Origin: a virus
Reading direction: 5' to 3' (one strand)
DNA length: 60,878 nt
Virus record (IMG/VR): IMGVR_UViG_3300023184_009656
Location: 1 to 60,878 of that record
In this document: piece by piece, positions 46,468 through 54,306 of the stretch
Layout of the letters: each line of letters opens with the position of its first letter
Numbering within the stretch: position 1 is the stretch's first letter
Made by a program: the position numbers and the translations under genes
Notes under the pieces: model-generated
The model's input: the letters and a program-made list of their open reading frames with translations, nothing else
Told to the model about the DNA's origin: nothing
The model's database searches: none

Positions 46468-47109
46468 TTAATGAAAGTTTTCTCCATATTTAGGTAAAAA
46501 TGCATGTCTTATTTCTATATTTGGTTCTACTATGATTCTATGTCCTAAACCCCGAACTTTCTCAAAAAAAGGTACATGATCTAATCTTTTATCGTTAATA
46601 TCATATGATACTTTTTTATGTAAGTGGGCTGGAATAATAAAACATGTGCCTACAGAATTAACTTCAGTTTTAACATCTCCATTGGATTTATTATAAGGGG
46701 GTTTAAAGTCAAATTTAATTCCATTTGAATCAATAAATCCGTCAATATCATAAAACCTTTTCCAAGGCCACCAATCATTATCTTCTATATAAACATATGG
46801 GGCAACTACTTCTGTTGTTGAAATAGATAATAATTTTTCAATTATATCAAATGGATATTCGACTATATCTGAGTCCATCCAAAAAACATGAGTATAATCA
46901 TCAGTAAGATTTTCCTCTATTATTTTATTTCTTAATCTAATCAACTTAGCGTATCTATGCTCATTACCCTCAATATAACCATCATATACAGCTCGATGTT
47001 TGTTTTTAAATGTTAAATTATTAAATATATTCTCTGCATTTTGCTTCCAAATAAACCATGCTCCTTTTGGAGATATGAGTTGTGGAACAAGTACTTTAAT
47101 TTGATTCAT
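46468..47109 (-). CDS. GT-A fold glycosyltransferase with DxD motif
   Basis: A 213-residue protein. After an N-terminal strand, residues about 54-66 (KLIRLRNKIIEEN) lead to HVFWMDSDIVEYP, where D79-S80-D81 is a metal-binding DxD motif. The later APYVYIEDNDWWPWKRFYD region and the VGTCFIIPAHLHKK segment complete the pattern seen in Anp1/Mnn9-like and GT2 enzymes. It lies between two genes that together encode a GT9 enzyme, overlapping the upstream one by 14 bases. Likely a cytoplasmic sugar transferase; target unknown. Confidence 0.7.
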   Translation of the reverse strand: MNQIKVLVPQLISPKGAWFIWKQNAENIFNNLTFKNKHRAVYDGYIEGNEHRYAKLIRLRNKIIEENLTDDYTHVFWMDSDIVEYPFDIIEKLLSISTTEVVAPYVYIEDNDWWPWKRFYDIDGFIDSNGIKFDFKPPYNKSNGDVKTEVNSVGTCFIIPAHLHKKVSYDINDKRLDHVPFFEKVRGLGHRIIVEPNIEIRHAFLPKYGENFH

Positions 47110-49018
47110 CTTTTAAAGCGAAAGCTATATTTGTTTTACCATTATGGTGATAATTAAACATTCTTTGAGTTCCAATATGTGGTAAAAATGCAATTTCAAA
47201 ATATCCTTTATGATCTCCGATGCCCTCTAGCCACAATAATTGGTCCATTTGTGGTATGTATTGAATAACTTTATCTACAAAAGGATTACCCTCTAGTACT
47301 GCAAAGTATTGAGGATTAGTTGCTACATATAATTTTTTATTTGGATATTGTTTTTTAATTGATTGAAATAAACTAGTAGAAATATATATGTCGCCTATTG
47401 ATTCTGGCATAACATATAAAATTCTATCTTCTGGTTTTTCTTCACCCAAAAGATCTTCAAAACTAATTTTTTTATTTTTTTCATTTTCTTGAGCTGCAAT
47501 TTTTCTAAAATAATTTTCAATGTCAGCGCGTTTTGCACCTTTAGCTATTTCTTGAATCCAATATTTATGGCCATCATCATTATTATCTACGTGATTCATC
47601 TTTAATATATTATGATACATACAAGTCAACCATTCTGCATCATCTTTAATTTCTGGTATTTGAAAATATGGATTTTTTTCTTCTTCTTTTGTAGAAAAGT
47701 CATAATTAGTTTCTGGAGCATTATCAATAAAATCTTCTATAAATTTTCCAACAGTTTCGACTGAGAAATACTCTATAGTCCACTCTCTGGCTTTTCTACC
47801 CATTTCTCTTCTTTTTTGAATGGGCATATTGTATACTTTATTTAATTGTTTAGCTATTGAAGATGGTTTTGTGGATGCTTTTTTAAATTCTGTTCCATGC
47901 TCTCTATATTCTGACCAATCTAATTCAAATGATCCTGCTTCTGGTTCGCACATTTCTTCTCCACAAGAATAGTTTGTTACCAAAGTAATAAGCTCAGTAA
48001 GTTTTGCTTCTTGAATTGGAATTTCTTGTCCACCACTTGTAAAAGGATGACAATATACATCCATCAAATTATATACTTCGTTTAGTTGATCTTCTGTGAC
48101 TCCTAAGCTAACATTTGTTGTGATTTGAGATTTTTGAGTATTACAAAATCTGCAATCTACTTCTGGCCCATGAAAAGGTTTAACTTCATAATTTCCACAA
48201 TTTCTACAAATATATGTAGTTAAAATTTCATTTAAATTAATTCCATACTCTTGTGCTAATCTATGAATATTCCATCCCTCACCCCAATGAGTATGAAGAA
48301 GTAAATAAGTATTTTTAATATGTGGATTTGATCTCTTCCAAAGAGCATATCCTTCTAGAAGATTTGGAACACTTTTTCTTAATTGATTTCTAAAAACGAA
48401 TCCTACAATAAATGCATCTAATGGAATATTAAATCTTTTCCTGAGATCTTCTCTTTTGGAATTTTCTAATCTATAAAAATTTTGAGTTTCAATTGGACCA
48501 TGCACAGTTTTAATATGTTTATGGCCTAATTCATGCATAGCTTTTGTAGCAAAATTACTCCAAATCCAATAATTTTTAATTTTGTCTGCTTTGGTGAGTG
48601 CAGATGGTAGAATAGGCAAAGAATCTAGTGTCGTCCATAGCACAGAAGTTATTTTATCAAACCATTTCTTTTCTACTGCAAAATCAATTCCCCAAATATC
48701 TTGGACTGCAATATATACATCTGGTTTTTCTTCTTGAACAACTTTATCTAAATAATGCGCCCCATAACTAGCTAATCTAGCTATATTTGGATCTTTATTT
48801 AATTCTTGCATTTCTTGAGGATTATTAGGTAATGATCCAACTGTTTTCCATGGAGTTCTTTGAAACTCTGGATGAGCATATGGCAATCCACAAGAATAAT
48901 GAGTTATATCATATTTACCAGTTTTATATAAATAAGATAAAAGAGCTTTAGCTGATCTTCCGAAGCCTGTCTTGGCTAAACTAAAATCAGATTGATATAA
49001 TAGTTTCTTTTTCTTCAT
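47096..49018 (-). CDS. GT4 glycosyltransferase fused to GT9-type N-terminal half
   Basis: A 640-residue protein. Residues 1-435 form a GT4-type (GT-B) enzyme: an N-terminal KTGFGRSAKALLSYL loop, a VGFVFRNQLRKSVPNLLEGY second-domain start and G-G-Q-E-I-P-I-Q-E-A, the E-x-x-x-x-x-E-A nucleotide-sugar site. A zinc-ribbon insert with C271, C274, C289 and C292 interrupts the second domain. Residues 532-640 look like the N-terminal Rossmann half of a GT9 enzyme: P-E-S-I-G-D-I-Y-I-S-T-S-L and N-P-F-V-D-K-V-I, stopping where the second half should begin. That second half is in the 45280-46464 gene. Probably functions in a glycan-building complex. Confidence 0.65.
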   Translation of the reverse strand: MKKKKLLYQSDFSLAKTGFGRSAKALLSYLYKTGKYDITHYSCGLPYAHPEFQRTPWKTVGSLPNNPQEMQELNKDPNIARLASYGAHYLDKVVQEEKPDVYIAVQDIWGIDFAVEKKWFDKITSVLWTTLDSLPILPSALTKADKIKNYWIWSNFATKAMHELGHKHIKTVHGPIETQNFYRLENSKREDLRKRFNIPLDAFIVGFVFRNQLRKSVPNLLEGYALWKRSNPHIKNTYLLLHTHWGEGWNIHRLAQEYGINLNEILTTYICRNCGNYEVKPFHGPEVDCRFCNTQKSQITTNVSLGVTEDQLNEVYNLMDVYCHPFTSGGQEIPIQEAKLTELITLVTNYSCGEEMCEPEAGSFELDWSEYREHGTEFKKASTKPSSIAKQLNKVYNMPIQKRREMGRKAREWTIEYFSVETVGKFIEDFIDNAPETNYDFSTKEEEKNPYFQIPEIKDDAEWLTCMYHNILKMNHVDNNDDGHKYWIQEIAKGAKRADIENYFRKIAAQENEKNKKISFEDLLGEEKPEDRILYVMPESIGDIYISTSLFQSIKKQYPNKKLYVATNPQYFAVLEGNPFVDKVIQYIPQMDQLLWLEGIGDHKGYFEIAFLPHIGTQRMFNYHHNGKTNIAFALKDESN

Positions 49019-49022
49019 TCAA

Positions 49023-49577
49023 CTACCAAAGTTCACTGTCTTCTTGATTATTAGAGCTTTCTGTAGTTGGATTTTCTGGTTGTTCTTTTTTAGAGTTTTT
49101 TAAATTTTTAATAGTTTCAATTCTTTGAGTTTCAAATACAGAGTTTAAAGCGTAAGATAAAAACTCTTTGACAAGACGAGCTTCATTGAAATAAAAACCA
49201 ATTAGGTATGATTGTTTATTTTCGCTATTTTGCTTGTCTTCCTTATTAACTGAATATGAGAATCCAACTTGTTTGTCATCCCTAATATATGGGCAGAACT
49301 TAATTCTAGTGGTTTGCTTTTCAGATGTATGATAAGCAGAAAATTCGGTATTCCTTTCAATTGCATCTAGAATGCCAGCAGCTTCTGTAAGAGAAAACTT
49401 AACTTTAACACTCTTGTTGGGATTATTTTGATTATTTGAAAATGAGCCAATCTTTTTAGCTTCATTCCATGAGCTTTGTTTAATTAATGATCCCCAAATT
49501 GAGGCATCTTTTGAGTTTACTGTGAAGCTACAGGCTGTTCCTGTATTTTTACTATTTGGTTTATAAAATGATATCAT
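49023..49577 (-). CDS. Putative single-stranded DNA-binding protein
   Basis: A 184-residue protein. The N-terminal 130 residues are beta-rich (ACSFTVNSKDASIWGSLIK, VKVKFSLTEAAGILDAIERN), followed by a helix and a Lys/Pro region. The acidic tail ends with E-D-S-E-L-W, similar in logic to the acidic, aromatic-ended tails of SSB proteins that recruit partners. Its position next to polymerase core and recombination genes fits. The fold may be PC4/Whirly-like rather than OB. It has its own consensus promoter and leads the glycosyltransferase genes. Family assignment is inference. Confidence 0.5.
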   Translation of the reverse strand: MISFYKPNSKNTGTACSFTVNSKDASIWGSLIKQSSWNEAKKIGSFSNNQNNPNKSVKVKFSLTEAAGILDAIERNTEFSAYHTSEKQTTRIKFCPYIRDDKQVGFSYSVNKEDKQNSENKQSYLIGFYFNEARLVKEFLSYALNSVFETQRIETIKNLKNSKKEQPENPTTESSNNQEDSELW

Positions 49578-49583
49578 ATTGAG

Positions 49584-49612
49584 ATAATACCACAGTTATT
49601 AATGAATGTCAA
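49584..49612 (-). promoter_or_regulatory. Sigma70 promoter for the SSB-like gene and glycosyltransferases
   Basis: TTGACA (49607-49612) and TATTAT (49584-49589) on the - strand are separated by exactly 17 bases, 6 bases before the ATG of the 49023-49577 gene. It is the only clear promoter ahead of the glycosyltransferase cassette. Confidence 0.8.
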
Positions 49613-49622
49613 ATCTTTTGTA

Positions 49623-52187
49623 TTAAGAACTTCTCTTGAGTTCGCTTAATTTCATATAAATTTGATGATCTTGAATTGCTGCAATATCTGCAAATATACA
49701 ATCTTCTTTTTTGATACCTTTAAATATAACAATGTTCTTTTCTTCAAAATTCTTGTCTTTATTTAGTGTTTTATTATTATCTATCTTATCATTGAATAAT
49801 AAGACATTAATATTGCCAGTTTCATCGCCAGTATTTAATCTTAAAAATCTAGTTTTCTTTTCATTTTTAGATACGCCAGAATAACTATCCATAATTTCTG
49901 CAACAAATGCTACTTTAGAATTAACTGGTAAATCTAGAATTTCATTAATAGTCATTAAGTCTTCTTTCTTTTCAATAAAGATATCTCTTAATGATTTTTC
50001 GTAAGTATAACCAAGAAGTCTTTTTTCGTAATACCAATTAGCAAAGCTTTCGCTTTTGCTATTTTGATTATAAATTTTAAGATAAGGCTCATATTTATTT
50101 TTAATTGTTTCTAACCTAGAACCTTTAATAATAACTTTATTTTTCTCATCTGTAAAAGAATTTAAATGTTTAATAATCTTAATTAAATCGTGATCAAATT
50201 TTTCAGCAAATGAAATCACATATCTTTTTTCTTTGGTAGTTAAGATATTCCAAAGTTGAGCTTCTAGTACGATTTTACTTCTACTTTGCTTAAAGCCAGT
50301 TAATGCTCCAGCTTGAATTAAGGAGCATAATACTCCTATATTTAAATCTGCTTCTTCTGCTGCTTGAAAAATTTCAAACTTATTCGAGTATTTGTTTCTG
50401 AAGCTATTTAACTTTTCAATTGATTTATCCGAAATACCTTTTACAGAAAGTAATCCAAATCTGATATCTTGACCTTCAATTGAGAAATCCATTTCAGATT
50501 TAATAACATGTGGTCTTAAAAGTTTGATTCCAAAAGATGCCATTTCCTTTTGAATCTTAGAAATTTCACCAATTGGATCTGGTTCATGTCTAGTCATCTT
50601 TAATAAAGATAAAAAGAATTGTTGAGGATAGTTAAACTTTAGATAAACTGTAACTGCTGCTAAAGCTGCATAAGCTAGTGAATGAGATTTATTGAATGAA
50701 TAATTTGCAGAATCTTCCATAATCTTCCAAAGAATATCTCCAACTTCTTTTGGAAGTTTATTTTCTTTTATTTTTTGCTTAATTTTTGATTGCCATTCTT
50801 TAATTTCTTCGGTCTTCTTTTTTCCAACGATTCTTCTTAAGATTTCTGCTTCATCTAATGTGAAACCAATCTTATGAGCCATTTGCATCAATTGCTCTTG
50901 GTACAATGCAACTCCACCAGTATCTTTTAGAATATCATCGAAGAATGGATGAATACTTTCAGATTGTTGAAAATTTGTATGAGCAGCATATTTATCTACG
51001 AATTGTAATGCTCCAGGTCTTGCAAGTGCTAAAACTCCACTGAGTTCTTCTAGACTTTTAGGTTTAACTTTTTGACATACTCTGAAATTTGTATCAGCTT
51101 CAATTTGAAATAATCCATGTGGTGATCTTAAGTCTTGAAGGTTTCTATATATTGATTCGTCATTCAAATCAATATCTGTAACTTTCCTATTAATACTTTT
51201 ACAAACATCATCTACAACAGAAACGCTTCTTAAGCCTAGAATATCAAGTTTAATATTAAATAAACTTACCCAACTCATATCGAAACTGGAAACAGCTTCT
51301 TTGTCGCTCGATAACTCTGTTGGGCAAGCGTTCTCTAAATAATCATAAGATAGTAATACTCCAGATGGATGGACTCCTTTGTTCTTGATTAGATTTCTTA
51401 ATTTTAAAGCTATTTGATAAATTTCTTTATTTGCGTCACACCAATCTTTAAATTTTGGTACTTCTTCATAAGCAGTTGAAATATCTTTGACTTGACCGAA
51501 CACTTTGGGAATTAAAGAGGATACTTCGGTCATCTCTTGTTCTGATTTTTCATCAATAATTTTGCCACACTCCTTAATGAGTAATTTTCCACTTAGAGTA
51601 TTCAATGTTAAAATCTTGCTAGTTTTACCTTTAAATTTTTCTTCTAAATATTGTAATACTTTAGGTCGATTATAATAACAAATATCCAAATCAACGTCGC
51701 ACATTAAACTACCATCTAAGTATGTTACTCCATCAACAACCTGCTTTTTAGCTCGAATCTTGGATATAAATCTTTCGAAATAAAGGTCATATCTGACTGG
51801 ATCAATTCTAGTTACCCCAATTAGATATAAGATTAATGACCCAGCAGCTGATCCTCTGCCAAGGCCAACTGGAATGCCCTGTTCTTTACAGTAGTTGATA
51901 ACGTCCCAAACCAATAATATATAATCAATAAATCCTAATTCTTTTAAAGTATCTAGTTCGTATTTAGCTCTATCAATATATTTCTTGTATTCTGGTGAAT
52001 CTTTTTTGATATTTAAATCTTTGAAACCTTTTAAAGATAAAGCTCTTAAGAAATCATAGTTAGATGAGTCTTCACTAATCTCTACTTGATGTTTGTATAC
52101 TTTATCTATAACAAACTCTGGTAATCTTACTCCATGCAGAGGAAGATCAATCTTACTGAAGCTTGAGGAAAAATCTTTAGAATTCAT
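49623..52187 (-). CDS. dnaE: DNA polymerase III alpha subunit, polymerase core without PHP domain
   Basis: An 854-residue protein from ATG at 52187; a TTG at 52211 would add eight residues. It starts at the point in DnaE just after the PHP domain (PLHGVRLPEF). Visible landmarks are G-R-G-S-A-A-G (about 110-116), the catalytic C-D-V-D-L-D-I-C with D166 and D168, H-P-S-G-V, the third Asp D315 in K-L-D-I-L-G-L-R, A-L-Y-Q-E-Q-L-M and N-K-S-H-S-L-A-Y in the finger/thumb region, and a C-terminal OB-fold near residue 730. All three catalytic Asp are present. The missing PHP domain is encoded separately at 53510-54271. It is the phage replicative polymerase; sliding clamp and loader genes are not in the window. 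It overlaps the 74-residue gene upstream. Confidence 0.93.
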   Translation of the reverse strand: MNSKDFSSSFSKIDLPLHGVRLPEFVIDKVYKHQVEISEDSSNYDFLRALSLKGFKDLNIKKDSPEYKKYIDRAKYELDTLKELGFIDYILLVWDVINYCKEQGIPVGLGRGSAAGSLILYLIGVTRIDPVRYDLYFERFISKIRAKKQVVDGVTYLDGSLMCDVDLDICYYNRPKVLQYLEEKFKGKTSKILTLNTLSGKLLIKECGKIIDEKSEQEMTEVSSLIPKVFGQVKDISTAYEEVPKFKDWCDANKEIYQIALKLRNLIKNKGVHPSGVLLSYDYLENACPTELSSDKEAVSSFDMSWVSLFNIKLDILGLRSVSVVDDVCKSINRKVTDIDLNDESIYRNLQDLRSPHGLFQIEADTNFRVCQKVKPKSLEELSGVLALARPGALQFVDKYAAHTNFQQSESIHPFFDDILKDTGGVALYQEQLMQMAHKIGFTLDEAEILRRIVGKKKTEEIKEWQSKIKQKIKENKLPKEVGDILWKIMEDSANYSFNKSHSLAYAALAAVTVYLKFNYPQQFFLSLLKMTRHEPDPIGEISKIQKEMASFGIKLLRPHVIKSEMDFSIEGQDIRFGLLSVKGISDKSIEKLNSFRNKYSNKFEIFQAAEEADLNIGVLCSLIQAGALTGFKQSRSKIVLEAQLWNILTTKEKRYVISFAEKFDHDLIKIIKHLNSFTDEKNKVIIKGSRLETIKNKYEPYLKIYNQNSKSESFANWYYEKRLLGYTYEKSLRDIFIEKKEDLMTINEILDLPVNSKVAFVAEIMDSYSGVSKNEKKTRFLRLNTGDETGNINVLLFNDKIDNNKTLNKDKNFEEKNIVIFKGIKKEDCIFADIAAIQDHQIYMKLSELKRSS

Positions 52188-52401
52188 CTTCTGGTTTATC
52201 TTCTCTATCAATTTTATCTATTTCTTCATTAAATGCTTGTAATCCTTTGGATAAAACTCTCATAGATTCTGCACTTTTGAGATAATAAAATACGTCAGCT
52301 TTACCTTGCTTCTTGCCTTTGGTAACAGTAATAAGAAGATATTCAATATTATTATCTTCTAGTCTTTGTGTCATATCGTATACGTCGTCTAATGATGCCA
52401 T
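52177..52401 (-). CDS. Small acidic hypothetical protein between exonuclease and polymerase core
   Basis: A 74-residue protein with an N-terminal helix (MASLDDVYDMTQRLED), a central beta hairpin containing YLLITVTKGKKQGKADVFYY and an acidic C-terminus (DREDKPEDEF). It lies one base after the exonuclease stop, and its end overlaps the polymerase core gene. No family recognised. Position suggests an accessory or linker subunit of the split polymerase. Confidence 0.65.
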   Translation of the reverse strand: MASLDDVYDMTQRLEDNNIEYLLITVTKGKKQGKADVFYYLKSAESMRVLSKGLQAFNEEIDKIDREDKPEDEF

Positions 52402-52402
52402 A

Positions 52403-53041
52403 TTATATCTCCATTTGCCATTTCAATTTATTCCATACTTTTAAATTCAAGTCAAGATCATTAATAGCGTCATGAAGTTTGTCGTAGTCATGTTCTATAT
52501 TATTCTCTTTTCCTAAAGCTGTCAATGAACTTTTTACATTTTTCTTTTTAGTATGATAGATTTTGTATTGATACTCTAATAAATTTATATCATTTTTATA
52601 TGGAGTTCCATATTTTATGCCTCTAGCAATACAATTTGTATCAATTATCTTGTTTAATAAATGCTCATAATGACAACCCATTGTTTTATAAAGCTCTTTA
52701 ATTAAATAAACATCGAAACCTAAAATATTATGTCCAACAATATAATCTGCGTGATCTAGCCAATCTTTGATTGTTGGAAAAGCGTCTTTAATGTTTAAAC
52801 CTTCTTTTTGAACTCTTTTATGATCGTATCTTGTGATTCTTGCTGCATCATCACTTATTTTCAAATCCGTGTCCCATTTAATATAAAAGTTTTTACTATC
52901 AACTCTAAAATCTCCTTTAGCTTTAATAAGTCCAATTTGCCAAGGCAAGTTATGTGAAAAATTTAAACAAAGATTAAATGTTTCCAAGTCTATGAAAACA
53001 AAAGTTTTATTTTTATTATATCTTAAAAGATGTTCGTCCAT
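52403..53041 (-). CDS. DnaQ-type 3'-5' exonuclease (proofreading)
   Basis: A 212-residue DEDDh exonuclease. Exo I is F-I-D-L-E-T (D18, E20), Exo II is G-H-N-I-L-G-F-D (D110) and Exo III is H-D-A-I-N-D-L-D (H190, D195). All four acidic residues and the catalytic His are present. It resembles the epsilon subunit that proofreads for polymerase III alpha. It lies between the split parts of the polymerase and shares tight spacing with them, so it probably serves the same complex. The local PHP domain has lost metal ligands, making this the likely proofreader. Confidence 0.88.
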   Translation of the reverse strand: MDEHLLRYNKNKTFVFIDLETFNLCLNFSHNLPWQIGLIKAKGDFRVDSKNFYIKWDTDLKISDDAARITRYDHKRVQKEGLNIKDAFPTIKDWLDHADYIVGHNILGFDVYLIKELYKTMGCHYEHLLNKIIDTNCIARGIKYGTPYKNDINLLEYQYKIYHTKKKNVKSSLTALGKENNIEHDYDKLHDAINDLDLNLKVWNKLKWQMEI

Positions 53042-53042
53042 A

Positions 53043-53516
53043 TTAATCTAAAAATGGATCTGTATTTGTTTTAACAAATCCATTTAAACCTCTTATTTGA
53101 TAATGCCAATTTAAATATTCTTGTGGTGAGATGTGTTTCCATCCGTCTTGCTTACAAAGATTATACATAGAAAATCCAGAAAGATCTTGCAAAAAAGCAA
53201 CGATATAAGCATCAACCCCTAATCTATTTGCAACTTTGATAATTCTTCTAGCTTGAGTATCTCTTACGAAGAACCTATGGATAATAGCTTCAAAATATTT
53301 ATCTGAAGGCTTAAATTCTCTATCAATTCTAGTTAATTCAAGAACTGCAACTGGTTCTTCTTGATTATTTTGGTAGCCCCATTCAATTTGGTCAATATCA
53401 GATGCATATAGTTTAGGTTGATCATAAATCCATTGTTTATAATCTCTTAATCTATCCTCTCGATCTTCTCTTTGGATAGCTTTTGTACCATTGATAGTTA
53501 ATTTTTTGACTAACAT
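53043..53516 (-). CDS. Unknown protein inside the split polymerase locus
   Basis: A 157-residue protein, basic at the N-terminus (GTKAIQREDREDRLRDYKQ). It includes YFEAIIHRFFVRDTQARRI, then a KVANRLGVDAYIVAFL strand region and KQDGWKHISPQEYLNWHY. The alternating pattern suggests an alpha/beta fold, possibly nuclease-like, but no catalytic set is evident. It overlaps the PHP gene by 7 bases and ends one base before the exonuclease, so it is embedded in the polymerase operon. It may be a polymerase accessory factor. Confidence 0.65.
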   Translation of the reverse strand: MLVKKLTINGTKAIQREDREDRLRDYKQWIYDQPKLYASDIDQIEWGYQNNQEEPVAVLELTRIDREFKPSDKYFEAIIHRFFVRDTQARRIIKVANRLGVDAYIVAFLQDLSGFSMYNLCKQDGWKHISPQEYLNWHYQIRGLNGFVKTNTDPFLD

Positions 53517-54271
53517 TTAACCTGCTCTTTCCAAGCTTCGAAAGAAAATTCATCACTGCTCATATGATTTAATTCTGGTTTATTTAAGGTCGTTCTGTTA
53601 TTGATGCATCTAAATGTAAGATAAGATTTGAAATCTTTTTTAGTTTTGTAGTAGATGCTCTTTACATTCATTAGTTCAAGTTTATTTGCTTCTGCATATT
53701 TAATAATTTTTTCTTTTATAATAAAATTAAAAGGTAAGCAATTATTTTCTAAAAGCATAACTGGTTTAGTAAAATTAAAATTTGGAACACAAATAAAATT
53801 CTTTAATGTGTTATTAAAGATGAAAGAATCGTAAAATGGAATACATAGCATCAAATCATTATCTGACCACATCTTTTCTAAAGTTTTATAATCAATTCTT
53901 GGTTCGTAGTAGAATCCATTCTTCGCTGCTTCTGTAAAGATTTTAATAAGTCTAGTATAACCTTCATTAGTTTTGAAGAATATAACTACTTTTGATGTTT
54001 TACTTCTAGACTCTTCTGTTTTATCTTCTATATTATCGTTAATTGATAGTCTTAATCCATATCTTAGGTTTATATTATTCTTTTTTGTATTAGTATATGC
54101 TTGAAGAAACGAAGACATATTATCTTCAATTAAAAATAAATCTTTAATATCATTCTTTTTAGCTATATCAATAATTGAATCTGGATCATTTTCTGAAATC
54201 TCTTCATCTTCTAAAGTAAGGATTGATCGTCCTATACTGAAGTGAGATTTGAAAACTGGTAATACTTCCAT
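53510..54271 (-). CDS. Free-standing, degenerate PHP domain of DNA polymerase III alpha
   Basis: A 253-residue protein aligning with the N-terminal PHP domain of DnaE. Correspondences include F-K-S-H-F-S-I-G-R-S-I-L at the start (E. coli: H-x-H-S-D-Y-S), I-N-L-R-Y-G-L-R-L, E-G-Y-T-R-L-I-K-I and G-F-Y-Y-E-P-R-I-D with K-T-L. The end matches the final PHP segment (a D-F-K-S-Y-L-T-F-R-C-I helix and T-L-N-K-P-E). The H-x-H metal motif is reduced to one His and other ligands are not obvious, so nuclease activity is probably lost. It likely folds with the polymerase core encoded 1.3 kb downstream. It starts after a perfect consensus promoter. Confidence 0.8.
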   Translation of the reverse strand: MEVLPVFKSHFSIGRSILTLEDEEISENDPDSIIDIAKKNDIKDLFLIEDNMSSFLQAYTNTKKNNINLRYGLRLSINDNIEDKTEESRSKTSKVVIFFKTNEGYTRLIKIFTEAAKNGFYYEPRIDYKTLEKMWSDNDLMLCIPFYDSFIFNNTLKNFICVPNFNFTKPVMLLENNCLPFNFIIKEKIIKYAEANKLELMNVKSIYYKTKKDFKSYLTFRCINNRTTLNKPELNHMSSDEFSFEAWKEQVKC

Positions 54272-54277
54272 TGGGCT

Positions 54278-54306
54278 ATTATATAATCAATGTATTAATT
54301 TGTCAA
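54278..54306 (-). promoter_or_regulatory. Perfect sigma70 promoter for the split polymerase operon
   Basis: TTGACA (54301-54306), 17 bases, TATAAT (54278-54283) on the - strand, 6 bases before the PHP-domain ATG. The -35 box contains the TGA stop of the upstream nuclease gene. Confidence 0.85.

Noticed and set aside
49623-54271. Split intein joining the two DnaE parts
   Set aside because: No intein motifs or terminal Cys/Asn splice pattern is visible at either junction, and three other genes lie in between.
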